Source: Galdieria partita (Eukaryota; Rhodophyta; Bangiophyceae; Galdieriales; Galdieriaceae). From it: a DNA stretch of 64,000 bases. This document shows positions 52,981-62,772 of the stretch, one piece after another. The translations under genes and the position numbers were made by a program. The notes under the pieces were generated by a model. It ran no database searches, was not told where the DNA came from, and saw only the letters and a list, made by a program, of their open reading frames with translations. Location: the NCBI GenBank assembly GCA_025991245.1, contig BQMJ01000024.1:124001-188000 (forward strand). The letters run 5' to 3'. Position 1 is the stretch's first letter. The number at the start of each line of letters is the position of its first letter.

Positions 52981-53788
52981 TCAAATGAGCTTCTTCTGAC
53001 GGAAAAAGTTACGCAAGTAATATACAAGATAAGCTCCAGCAGCAGTCATCATTGTTATGGACAAAATACTATACCAAACAACCCGTGAATTGGTATTCTC
53101 GTTGGTCTCTTTCATATGTGCTTCACGGGTCCTTACGTTTTCTAGTTCCACAACTATCTGACCAAACTGTTCTTCCATACGACGTAAAGCAGCTTCTAAA
53201 CTATTCAAGTGTTGCACTTTGGCAATATCCGTATAACCTGATGACACAAAATCAGTTTGTATGTTGAGTATGATCTTTCTCTTCGGAGGAGGTGAGCCAG
53301 GAGGAGGGCGAAGAGGAGTCGTTTCAAAACAAAAGTGATAACTTGCAGGTGGCCAGTGGATGTCATTGGAAGCAAATCCAGCGTCTTCGGAGAGTACGTG
53401 TTGTGGAGTTGTGAAACTAAAGGATTGCTTGTCTACATTCTTGTGTTGAACTATAGTCTCTCCTTGTGGTCCTCTTATCTAGAACAACTTCAATCTCAAC
53501 AAGGACTCATATACAATTGCATACTTACCACCAAATCTACAGACATAGATCCTTCTGCACCAACTACGAGACACTCACCAAAGACCTAATAGAGTCCTAC
53601 TTGAGACCCAAAGACAGCAAGTCACTTGTCACGAATGATACCTTAGTATTAGAGGTAATTTCTTCCGAAAGACATCGTTTCGTTCCAGCACTCATATAAA
53701 ACTGAATAGAGCAACTACATTCCCAAAAACTGCAAATAATAAATATGTAAAGCAGCAAAGTCCATACTCCACTTGAACGACGACACAT
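52981..53788 (-). CDS. p24/emp24 family cargo receptor
   Basis: This gene has two introns. The signal peptide (SGVWTLLLYIFIICSFWECS) is followed by a GOLD domain beginning CSIQFYMSAGTKRCLSEEI, with VFGECLVVGAEGSMSVDLV and IRGPQGETIVQHK. A loop containing PLRPPPGSPPPKRK is followed by a coiled coil (LNSLEAALRRMEEQFGQIVV) and one membrane segment (VVWYSILSITMMTAAGAYLV). The cytosolic tail YYLRNFFRQKKLI has both the FF (COPII) and KKxx (COPI) sorting signals. p24 proteins cycle between ER and Golgi and help load GPI-anchored and other cargo. The first donor (gtgaca) was chosen to keep the GOLD domain in frame; the proline-rich loop is unusual for the family. Confidence 0.85.
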
Positions 53789-53869
53789 TTTCCAATAACA
53801 ATTCTTCACGAGGATTGAATATCCAATGGAGATGAGAGCAATATTGTATAAAGTATCCAATCACAAGAA

Positions 53870-56800
53870 TTATTTTATACATTCTTGATGCAAAAGATAT
53901 TGTGACCATTCACGAAGTGTACCTATTGACAACAAACCATCTCGATATATAAAGGAAAAGTTGCCTCTTGTCTCTTGACGTAATTGTTCTAATCTTTCTA
54001 AAAAAGTTGCAGCTTCTAAAGTATTTTCTGCATATCGCTCTGTTTCTATCATATTGTCCCATAGTTGAGATGATAAAGTTGGAGGTAAGAGAGCTGGAAG
54101 AGCTTCTCTAAAGGAATAGAATTGTTTAGATATCTTTCCAAACAATGTTTGTATATTTGAGTTGTTATTGTTGTTCGGTTCTTTTGCTAATGATGCCCAC
54201 TTCTCGATAAGATAATGGAGCACTGGATCATTCTTATCCAATAAACTGGTCGCATATCTTGCCATCATTATTCCTTTGTTTTCCAACTCGGAGGTTTCCG
54301 AGAAGCCATGTTTCATTAGCTGTTCTGCAAGTTCTTCTGACAAACACATAAGACATACTTGAATGTTTCGATATATTCCTTTTTCACGTTTTCGTACAAA
54401 GTTATCCAACATTTTGGATGCCAATGATGGACTCTGTTCTCTCATAAAGAACTTGCGACAAACATAAATCCAAAGCTCTATTGAATATAACCACTGCTTC
54501 TCTAACATGGCTCGATATCCTTCTTCACAAACTTTCACAACTCTAAAGGCTAATCGATAGGCAGTCATACTAGAATCAAGTCTTTCTGCAAAGGAATCAC
54601 ACAAACCCTTATCCGAAAATAAAGCAACAACCGATCGAATCGAGTGACTATCCGCATTTCCATTTTGAAACCAATCAGAATCTTTCATTTGGCTCAGTAA
54701 CTTTGCCATTTGAGAAACAGTAAACAAAGAGTTGGAAGTTTCTGACTCGGAAGAGTTTCCATTATGATGCAATCGTTGAATATCGTGCAATAAACTTGTT
54801 GTTTGTGAATAGCCGGAATAAGAGACGGCCAGATTCAGAAAAATAGCCAAATCATATTGTTCAGTCGCTAAACAAAAATTCGGAAGAAGAGACAAACAAT
54901 ATCTATAACTATAATCGGAATCTTTGATTTGTTTCCATGAAGTCTTCACAGCTTCTTGAGCTTGTTGAATCAGTTCATGTGCTCTTTTCTTCCATTCTTG
55001 TTCATTCCTTTTCAGACCATAAGTGTTCAATTCATTCATAAAAGAGTCATTTTCCTTTTTGATTTGTTCCAAAATTTCCGGAGGGAGCAATTCGTGAGCT
55101 TCTTTCCTAATTTCATAATACCATTTACATTCGATAGGGATATGATCGTCTGTTGAAAAACTCATAGAGTTACTTGCACAACGAAGAGACTCTACTAGAT
55201 CATCATTTATATAAATGATGCCATAAGCTGATGCAAATTTGTTTCCACCGATAGAATCTAATAAAACCTGATCCCACGTGACGGCATGGACCATAACATC
55301 ATTATACATATACCATTGATCTGTACACCAATCTTTGATAAAAGTCCAATAATGTCCACTGTCTGGAGCTCCGTCATGGACTAAAACGGCGTGGAGATGA
55401 TAAGTACTTTCATCACTAATGGAAGCCCTCAAGTTTTGTTCTTCTTCTTGAAGTTGCTCTCTTTGGTTGACAAGTCGCCTTTCTAAAGCCAATTCTTGCT
55501 CATACAGTTTCTTTAAGATACAAAGGCAACTTTCTAAATCTTGGCTAGAAAACTCAAAATCATTTTCATTCATTTCTGAAAGAGAACGCAATCGTTGAAT
55601 GACTCTGGTCAAAGCATTGGAAAACTTCAGAGTGTCCATGAAAGGCAAAGTTTCCTGATTGCTTTCATTTGAAAAGCCAAACCATCGATGTTCATTCAAC
55701 TTCTTTATCGTCTCTTGAACTTGTTGTCTCAATAATTCCGATTTTGTGCGAAGCTCTTCCGCAATCTCCTTTTGATATTCTAAATAATGACTCATTTTCA
55801 AAGAGTTTGGAAACTGAAACGAATCGTGAACCTTTTCTGGTTTTTGTGTCTCTTTGTTGAATCGCACTCGTTGTAAATAAATAGTTAATACCGGTGCAAC
55901 ATGAACAAACCATAATCTTTGATAGGCTGGAATGCTACTTGACTGCGTCCAATCTACCACTATACCTTTGTTGACATAAGGTGATCGGAAAAACTCTGCA
56001 GAATTCGTAGTACAAGGCAATTTTTTGATAAGATCCGATTCACTATCGATATGAAATTCAATCTCAGAACATGTCAACTCATCTAATCCGCGATAAAGGT
56101 TTCTTTCATCTCCAGAAGGAGTTGTTGCATCGATAATCACTGAGTTTGTTTCATGACTTTGTTCTGCAACTTTGATAGTCTTTCGATCCTCATCTAAAGC
56201 TCGAAAATCTACAAAAATTTCTTGTTTCAGCTGCGATGTGAATGTGCTCTTCATAACATTGCTTTCGACTGATGAATGGATAGTGCCTTCAAAAGCTTCT
56301 TGAGAGCTGACTATTCGTTCTTCATCAGAATAGGTATCTTTCTTTCCTTTCCATTCACCGAGTTTCCTCTCAAGTACTTGAGTTGCTGACACTCCCATTT
56401 CTAACAATTCTAAAAAAATTTGATTGAATTCCGATGCATCTTGTTGACCACCTATTTGAAAGCCATATTTGGTATCACTCTTTAAGGTCTCAATAAGTCG
56501 TTGAGGATCCAAATACTTTTCTTCACTCAATGCCATTCTTCCAAATAGGTTTTGTAATTCAATTACAAAGTCAACTGCATTACGGAGCTGAACAAGAGAA
56601 GCAGAATCTCCTTGCTCATCTTCCAAAAGTAATGAATGGGTTTCAGCATCTTTTATAAGTTTTTCAAATTCTTCGTGTCTAAAGGAAAATACTGCCTTTC
56701 GAATAGCTGGAAATGTAAAGTATACTTGTACAAGAGAATTCACATAACAGATATTGGCAACATTCCTTAAACCAACGGGAGCAAAGGGTGAACTTCGTCT

Positions 56801-57367
56801 ACGTCTGGAAGGATCGAAAGGCTCAGAAGCAGAATAAGCATGATGAGGATCACTAGTCATTAAAGACTCTTCAATGGCCCTTTGAGTGTCTTTATCTTCC
56901 AAGTTTGATTGCTGTCTTTCAGGTGGGCTGGTTTCTCGCTTACTAATAGCCAGAGCTTTGTTTAGGTCATTATCTAAAGAATTCTTTTCTTTACCCAACC
57001 AATTCATTGGAAAACCCGAATGACTTGAACGTCTATTTCCTTCGCCCGACTTTTTTTTCCCGTTGGATAAACTCGACGTGCCTGCAAAGTAGAGAAGGGA
57101 TGGTCCATCTGTTTGTTCCGAAATATATTCACGAATGGAAGCTTGTTGTGAGCCTTGATTGGTACTTTTGCTTTTTTTAGTTTGTGTGGTTCCCACGTTT
57201 ACTGTTCCAGCTATTCCTTGAAGCGTACTTTTGCTGTTAGTAGCTTTCTGTTCGAAAAGGAAGTTTACTGCTTCATCTACAGTACTACACCCTGCAGATT
57301 CCGCTCTATCAACATCTTGTTTTGAAAAGCCCATTTCGTTCAAGTGACTACGTAGTGAGGCGTTCAT
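53870..57367 (-). CDS. Ubiquitin-specific protease (USP25/28-like) with UBA and UIM-like motifs
   Basis: This is a single exon of 1165 residues. The N-terminal UBA-like domain (about residues 4-45) reads LRSHLNEMGFSKQDVDRAES, AGCSTVDEAVNFLFEQ. UIM-like helices follow (DNDLNKALAISKRE, DTQRAIEESLMTS). The USP core starts VGLRNVANICYVNSLVQVYF, where the catalytic Cys box is GNTCYMNS in most relatives. It ends with HLHAVLVHDGAPDSGHYWTF (catalytic His) and, later, WYMYNDVMVHAV. A long helical C-terminal region covers about 450 residues. UBA-UIM-USP order is that of USP25/USP28. It removes ubiquitin from substrates; the target is unknown. The Cys box deviates (Ala for Gly, Ile for Thr) but catalytic residues are kept. 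Confidence 0.87.
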   Translation of the reverse strand: MNASLRSHLNEMGFSKQDVDRAESAGCSTVDEAVNFLFEQKATNSKSTLQGIAGTVNVGTTQTKKSKSTNQGSQQASIREYISEQTDGPSLLYFAGTSSLSNGKKKSGEGNRRSSHSGFPMNWLGKEKNSLDNDLNKALAISKRETSPPERQQSNLEDKDTQRAIEESLMTSDPHHAYSASEPFDPSRRRRSSPFAPVGLRNVANICYVNSLVQVYFTFPAIRKAVFSFRHEEFEKLIKDAETHSLLLEDEQGDSASLVQLRNAVDFVIELQNLFGRMALSEEKYLDPQRLIETLKSDTKYGFQIGGQQDASEFNQIFLELLEMGVSATQVLERKLGEWKGKKDTYSDEERIVSSQEAFEGTIHSSVESNVMKSTFTSQLKQEIFVDFRALDEDRKTIKVAEQSHETNSVIIDATTPSGDERNLYRGLDELTCSEIEFHIDSESDLIKKLPCTTNSAEFFRSPYVNKGIVVDWTQSSSIPAYQRLWFVHVAPVLTIYLQRVRFNKETQKPEKVHDSFQFPNSLKMSHYLEYQKEIAEELRTKSELLRQQVQETIKKLNEHRWFGFSNESNQETLPFMDTLKFSNALTRVIQRLRSLSEMNENDFEFSSQDLESCLCILKKLYEQELALERRLVNQREQLQEEEQNLRASISDESTYHLHAVLVHDGAPDSGHYWTFIKDWCTDQWYMYNDVMVHAVTWDQVLLDSIGGNKFASAYGIIYINDDLVESLRCASNSMSFSTDDHIPIECKWYYEIRKEAHELLPPEILEQIKKENDSFMNELNTYGLKRNEQEWKKRAHELIQQAQEAVKTSWKQIKDSDYSYRYCLSLLPNFCLATEQYDLAIFLNLAVSYSGYSQTTSLLHDIQRLHHNGNSSESETSNSLFTVSQMAKLLSQMKDSDWFQNGNADSHSIRSVVALFSDKGLCDSFAERLDSSMTAYRLAFRVVKVCEEGYRAMLEKQWLYSIELWIYVCRKFFMREQSPSLASKMLDNFVRKREKGIYRNIQVCLMCLSEELAEQLMKHGFSETSELENKGIMMARYATSLLDKNDPVLHYLIEKWASLAKEPNNNNNSNIQTLFGKISKQFYSFREALPALLPPTLSSQLWDNMIETERYAENTLEAATFLERLEQLRQETRGNFSFIYRDGLLSIGTLREWSQYLLHQECIK

Positions 57368-57574
57368 ATTTTCAACGTTTTCTCTTTGTTTGGACGCAAT
57401 AATTAGCACAAGTCACTAGACGCGAATTCTCATCATCTCCCAATGGGATGATGTTCACTTTGCATGTATTGTTTATCATCCACTTGAAAAAATATTTTAA
57501 CTACGTTTACTCGAAAATAATTCTAGTGCTTCTAAAAATAGAATGAAGAATAGCTTTCAAGAGTGACAGGAAAC

Positions 57575-58602
57575 CTATTTGGAGAATGACCGTTCTCCCA
57601 AGATGCGCTTGCTTCTATGGTCTCCTTTATTATCAGATTCAAAAAAAGTTTCTCCATAAGAAGATAAGGACTGTTGAAGAAATGAAGGATCAATCTGCAA
57701 ACAGAAAGAAAATATAAAGCCATAAAGCTCTATAGGAGATAGCACTTACCTTTCTCACTTGATGAATAAACTCCTTTGGCAAAGAGTGAGTACTGTTGAG
57801 TTTCTTACTAACAAGATAACTAGTACACTTTCCTTTACCATACCAAGAAGGACAATCTCCATAACGAACCCATGAGAGAATTGGACTCATCAACAATCTA
57901 CTCAAAAAATGGTTATATTGATACAACTCTAATGCTCATCATTCAATCCGCAGCGTTCTCTTCAACAAAGTCAATTCTTACCATACTTCTCTAGAGTGGA
58001 TATGTATCCTGCTTTCTTACTCCCCATTCTTACAAAAATAGGCAAACTGTATACTCGTATATTAGCCATATTGGCTACTCGAGCGCCTAATACAGTCTTA
58101 CTGGAAACGCTTTTTTTTGATAATTCCACAGACTGATTATTCCAAACAAGTTGTATATCCTATCAGAAAGATCAGAAAAGAGTTGAAATAGAGTATTTAA
58201 TAACCAACTTGTTGAGGATAAGATATGGGATGCACTTTTCTTGTTTGCTGTAGAGAAACTTGTTCACTCAGGTACTTTCCTGTTTCTGGGTCTTTGAAGA
58301 AATAAAGCTTTTTCGAAGATACAACTGCAGTAATTGTTCCTTGATTACTGGATTGTTGTGAAATACTTCGAACCGTTCCCCATTCTAAACCTTCAAGCAA
58401 CGCAATAACCTAATAATCAATCGTTTGATCCCAACAACTTGCACGAAACACAACTCCCGAAAACCTTTCCAGTCTCACAAGATACTATACTGCCAGTACC
58501 ATACCAACAACACTTTTTACTAAATAAGGGACTTTTCCATCTCAACTTTATATATTCTATAAAGTCTTTCGCTGTCCAAAGACGATGTGTAGAGTTGTCC
58601 AT
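57575..58602 (-). CDS. Protein of unknown function, five short exons
   Basis: The start is MDNSTHRLWTAKDFIEYIKL (58602), then WYGTGSIVSCETGK. Introns near 58396-58450, 58149-58197, 57935-57987 (phase 1, joining EKY to ELYQYNHFLSRLL) and 57695-57750 keep one frame. It ends with LGERSFSK before the stop at 57575. Recognisable chemistry is limited: a small Cys/Trp-rich N-terminus, a beta-rich middle (TITAVVSSKKLYFFKDPETG) and a basic later part with CPSWYGKGKCTSYLVSKK. All five joins fit GT-AG rules, so the gene is probably real. I do not recognise the family. It lies between the ubiquitin protease and GCP4 genes. Confidence 0.55.
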
Positions 58603-58896
58603 AGTCCAAATGGTTGGTTGAAATTGTATGAGCTGATGATGATTGCTTTGATGAACGAAAATATTGTTAAGAGTAGGCTGTTTTGATGATTCTGCTAAAG
58701 TCTTCTATCAGTAACTATCTCTCCATTTTCTTTAGTCCTTGGTCATGTTATGGGGAACTACATGCATTGTAATAAAGAATCAAGATATTGATATTTATTT
58801 TCTATTCATGGAAGAAATAAGAGTAAAGAAGCAATTCGATCCATTTCCAAAAGAGAACATCGAAATGACGTGCCAACCCGCCAAACAGTTTTTTCA

Positions 58897-60804
58897 ATGC
58901 TGTTTGATTTGCTTTATGCTTTGGTTGGATACACAGGAAACGTGATTGTAAGAAAAGAAAATACTGACAATGCTAAAAAAACGAGTGAAAGAATTTCTTT
59001 TCAGTTGGCTTCCGACTTTCCATATGTAAACCCTGCAGAAAGACGTGCTATTGATAGAATTAGCAATATAGGAGCACTATATGCCACAGTTTATGAATAT
59101 TCTTGTGAAAATGGCCTCTTACAAAAGTCAATCTATGCTCTTGCCTTTCAAAAAGCACTTGATGAAATATTGGATGAGTATAGAGAGCTCATAGCTAATT
59201 ATGAAGAAGAAGCAATAAATAAACGTCTAAAGAACTTTTCTTTAGTAGAAGGAGAGCTGCGTGTATGGGAAAGGCGATTGGAAGACTTGTGTATGCTTTT
59301 TGATAAAATGGAAGAGGGAAAGAGACTGAACGGTCCCGAGTTAATGAAACACTTGATGCAGTTTTGTACTTCTGGTTCGCCTGATACTGCTAGCCTTTGT
59401 ATGAGACTGCTAAAGAAATGTACGAAAGTTCTTCTTGTTCAGTTACAAACTTGGCTCTATTATGGGGAATTGCAGGATCCCTTTGAAGAATTTTTCCTAA
59501 GGAAAGAACCAAAGATTGCTTCCGAACAACGAGAAGATTCGTCGTTCTCTCTTGCTGATGATATCGTGATTGCACAAGAAAATCTCACACCTTTATTTAG
59601 TCCTACAATGGTAAGAGACATTCTATTTATTGGAGGAGTTGTAAAGGCATTGCGCAATTCAGAAGAAGCTTCGTCCCAAGTAAACTGGAATGAACTTGAA
59701 GTACAAATAGATAGCCTACGCTCTTTGGAGAAGCAACCACTTCGAAGTTTGCCATTGGAATCCAACATTCAGTCTGTTCGACAGTGGGCTTCAAAGCAGC
59801 TCATGAAATTCTTATTTAGGGTTTCGTGGTGGAAGGAATTTGATTTTCTTAGACAAACCTTTTTGTTAGGCAAAGGAGATTTATGGTCACATTTCTTACA
59901 AGACACTTGTGATATGTTGATGGTTCCCTCTATGAGCGAATGCAAAGAATCGGTATTGAACGCCTTTCTAGAAAAGTCTTTGCTTAAAACCTTTTTTGAA
60001 GTTGACTTTCGATATGAAATGCTGAGTTTTCAACGAGTGGATTTTTCTTCTAATAAGAGTGAATTATCTACCGACCTACTGCCATTGTCTAGTGGTTGGA
60101 ATCGAATTAGTTTATCTTACGTACCTCAAAGGCCATTGCATATTTTAATGAATTCAAAGGATCTGGAACATTATTCCCGAATCTTCTGCATTTTATTTGC
60201 TATTGCTCATGTTCGCTTTCAAACGGAGCGTTGTTGGCTACTCTTACGAAATCGATTCAAAAGATGCAATCGAGAAACTCTTGTAAATAACAGAAATATG
60301 TTTCATTTACTCGGGAAATGTAACTTTATTGTTCATTGTCTTGAAGAATACTTTCAGATTGGTTTGATTGAGGAATCCTTTGGAGCTTTTATGAAGCAGG
60401 CAAAGGGAGCTTTTGACTTTGATAGTGTTCTCACTTTGCATCAGAAATATCTTGAAAGTCTCGTAAAGCACACTCTGATATATTCTGCATCGTTCATTGA
60501 GTCTTTGGATAATCTATTGCAGGTTTTCCGAGAATATTGTATTTATATTCAACACAAAGTTGTTGTTGAGGAGGAAAAGACTGCTGCAGTGTTATTATTA
60601 TCTATCGAAAGGATACAACAGCCCATCCATGAGCGCATTGTTGCCTTTCTTCAAGAGTTGCAACAATATCCTAATCATCCTGTTATCAATAGACTTTTGA
60701 ATAGAATAGATTTTAATAACTTTTATTCCGTGGAAAGTGCATCAAGCATCCAGTTGGAAGAGAATGGAGTGACTTGTGAGGACGAAGTATCGGAAGAGGA
60801 ATAA
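58897..60804 (+). CDS. TUBGCP4: Gamma-tubulin complex component 4 (GCP4)
   Basis: This is a single exon of 635 residues. The N-terminus MLFDLLYALVGYTGNVIV matches the GCP4 start (xxxELLLALSGYPGxIF), and FPYVNPAERRAIDRISNIGA is the GRIP1 segment with LxPAExxxIxxIxxLG. The central and C-terminal helices, including YVPQRPLHILMNSKDLEHYS and RIFCILFAIAHVR, fit the GRIP2 region that binds gamma-tubulin. The total is close to other GCP4 proteins (about 650-670 residues), shorter than GCP2/3/5/6. The complex nucleates microtubules. The upstream frame without ATG was excluded because the N-terminus starts the conserved helix. Confidence 0.85.
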   Translation: MLFDLLYALVGYTGNVIVRKENTDNAKKTSERISFQLASDFPYVNPAERRAIDRISNIGALYATVYEYSCENGLLQKSIYALAFQKALDEILDEYRELIANYEEEAINKRLKNFSLVEGELRVWERRLEDLCMLFDKMEEGKRLNGPELMKHLMQFCTSGSPDTASLCMRLLKKCTKVLLVQLQTWLYYGELQDPFEEFFLRKEPKIASEQREDSSFSLADDIVIAQENLTPLFSPTMVRDILFIGGVVKALRNSEEASSQVNWNELEVQIDSLRSLEKQPLRSLPLESNIQSVRQWASKQLMKFLFRVSWWKEFDFLRQTFLLGKGDLWSHFLQDTCDMLMVPSMSECKESVLNAFLEKSLLKTFFEVDFRYEMLSFQRVDFSSNKSELSTDLLPLSSGWNRISLSYVPQRPLHILMNSKDLEHYSRIFCILFAIAHVRFQTERCWLLLRNRFKRCNRETLVNNRNMFHLLGKCNFIVHCLEEYFQIGLIEESFGAFMKQAKGAFDFDSVLTLHQKYLESLVKHTLIYSASFIESLDNLLQVFREYCIYIQHKVVVEEEKTAAVLLLSIERIQQPIHERIVAFLQELQQYPNHPVINRLLNRIDFNNFYSVESASSIQLEENGVTCEDEVSEEE

Positions 60805-60865
60805 ATTGCATTTATTTTCCACTTTTTCTTGTCGTTAGCTTTGAGTGATTGCCAACGAGAGAACT

Positions 60866-62563
60866 ATGAGTCTTGTTACTGAAAACCCTTATTTGAAAGT
60901 ATTGCGGGGTAGAATTAGGAACCTTCGCAAAAATATTGACAAGTTAGATCGTCTCGAACAGCTGGCAAACCAAGGTACAGTTCTCAATCCTCAACAGTTG
61001 GAAAGTCTTCAGAACAAGTCGTCGAGACAAGCGGCACTTTGGGAGTTGGAAGATATTTTGGTTAGGATGACTTCTATATCTCCAGAACAGGTTCTATCGT
61101 CTCTGGTACCCATAGTCAAAGAGGAGCCAAGAGAAACTCACCCATCTTCCCCAAAAGAACAACAGCCGAGTCAAAAAACTGCCGAGTTGGATCCAAATAG
61201 TGATTCCAAGTTATTATTAGAGGAGACTGCAGTCCAAGCTGAAGAAGGCTCTGAGCAGTTTAAGGAAAAAGAAGAAACTCTGGTTGAAAATATTTTGAAG
61301 ATTCTTCATGTGAGCGATTTTATTATTAATGAGCCAGAAGCAGCAGAATGTATCCTCAAGGAAAATCTAGAACTACCACAAGAAAAGTTTGGCAAGCTAA
61401 GTCGTGTGCACTTAGATTCTGTTAATTACTTTGCGAAGATGCTCACATCACCTGATGGAGATGTTCCAATTGAAAGGGCATTAGTGGTTTCAACATATCA
61501 TGCAATGGAATATTTGCAGAAAAGTAAAAAGGAGGCTATTCCAGGAATAACTTATGAGTTTCTTTACAAAATAGTTTCCACCATAGCAGCGCATCCATTA
61601 CTTCAGTTTCGTGGAGCAAACCATTCCAGTAAGACCGTTAACGATATCTCAACAGAGCGAGAAAGTCAAAATATGGAAAATGTTGCGGAACAGATAAACT
61701 TTTTTGCACAACCAGTTGAGGATGAAGTCGAGTTAGGGATCGACAGTATAAATAACTTACAAATTGGTGATTCTTCCATTGCAATTAACGTTCAAAATAC
61801 ATTCGCAGACTCTCGAGTGGATAATAACATTGGCAGTATGCATTTAGATTTAGCATTCAATAGTAATTCTTCCAAGATAATGATTGACGATGACAATATT
61901 TTGATTGTTCAAGATAACAACTCTGACAACCCACTTGATCATTTCATTGCTTCATCAGCGAGAGATATCTCATTGGAAGAGTCTATTTCACGTTCAGTAT
62001 TCGCAGATACTGATCCATTTATGAACGACAGTTCAAGCAACTATCAGAATGGCAATTTATATAAAAGAAGTATCGATAGAATGATAAGTGATTTTATAAC
62101 TTCTGAGGAACCTGTCTCTGAGCATACCTCTAGTGGTTTGGATAAATCTTCTCGAGAAGACATCGTTTCTATGCAACTTTTCCATCGAAACAGCATAAAT
62201 GAAGTGAGCTCTTTGGACTGGGCTGAGGAAGAAACTCATCACACACCAGAAGAAACTTATGAGTTCGAATTTGAACCCAATTCAGGCATGCCAAAACGTA
62301 TTCTGCCAATCATGAGCAAAGGTGGACTGAGCCGTGATTCACAGAATTCTAAGAGTCATTTGGAAACCAAAGATACTCGTTCGGATGAACAGAGGATTCG
62401 AAATAAGGAACCAGACAAGTCACGTTGGTCAAAGAGTCGTAGCAAACATTCAAGACAGGGTATCGAAGAAGAACGAAGTAAAACACACAACAAACAGCCA
62501 TTGTGGACTAGAAGGGATAGACGAAATGTGAATGCAAAACAAACGATCCGAGGCCAAAGTTGA
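60866..62563 (+). CDS. Caprin-like protein with disordered RNA-binding-type tail
   Basis: This is a single exon of 565 residues. The N-terminal helical region reads NPYLKVLRGRIRNLRKNIDK, LDRLEQLANQG and LNPQQLESLQNKSSRQAALW, followed by ELEDILVRM. The pattern RNLxKxxxKLDxxxxxxxxGxxLNxxQLxxxxK is that of the first conserved region of caprins, RNA-binding proteins of stress granules and translational control. A second helical region follows (about residues 140-250). The rest is acidic and low in complexity, and the last 60 residues are basic (KSRWSKSRSKHSRQ, WTRRDRRNVNAKQ), suited to RNA contact. Similarity was judged by eye and covers only the first domain. The start ATG is at 60866. Confidence 0.6.
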   Translation: MSLVTENPYLKVLRGRIRNLRKNIDKLDRLEQLANQGTVLNPQQLESLQNKSSRQAALWELEDILVRMTSISPEQVLSSLVPIVKEEPRETHPSSPKEQQPSQKTAELDPNSDSKLLLEETAVQAEEGSEQFKEKEETLVENILKILHVSDFIINEPEAAECILKENLELPQEKFGKLSRVHLDSVNYFAKMLTSPDGDVPIERALVVSTYHAMEYLQKSKKEAIPGITYEFLYKIVSTIAAHPLLQFRGANHSSKTVNDISTERESQNMENVAEQINFFAQPVEDEVELGIDSINNLQIGDSSIAINVQNTFADSRVDNNIGSMHLDLAFNSNSSKIMIDDDNILIVQDNNSDNPLDHFIASSARDISLEESISRSVFADTDPFMNDSSSNYQNGNLYKRSIDRMISDFITSEEPVSEHTSSGLDKSSREDIVSMQLFHRNSINEVSSLDWAEEETHHTPEETYEFEFEPNSGMPKRILPIMSKGGLSRDSQNSKSHLETKDTRSDEQRIRNKEPDKSRWSKSRSKHSRQGIEEERSKTHNKQPLWTRRDRRNVNAKQTIRGQS

Positions 62564-62772
62564 GATCTGAATACATTATTGTACTTTTGAAAGTTGAATA
62601 ATGATGCATGATTTGAGGAGCAGCGGAGTTGGTATCTCGTGAATGTAGCAGCTGAAATATCCAAAACTTTTTTATACAAAACAATCAGATCGTGCCTTAT
62701 TCGAAAAACCAGCGTATATAAAACCATTTTATAAAAACAACTTCCTATGAAGAATGGATACAATTCATTCAC

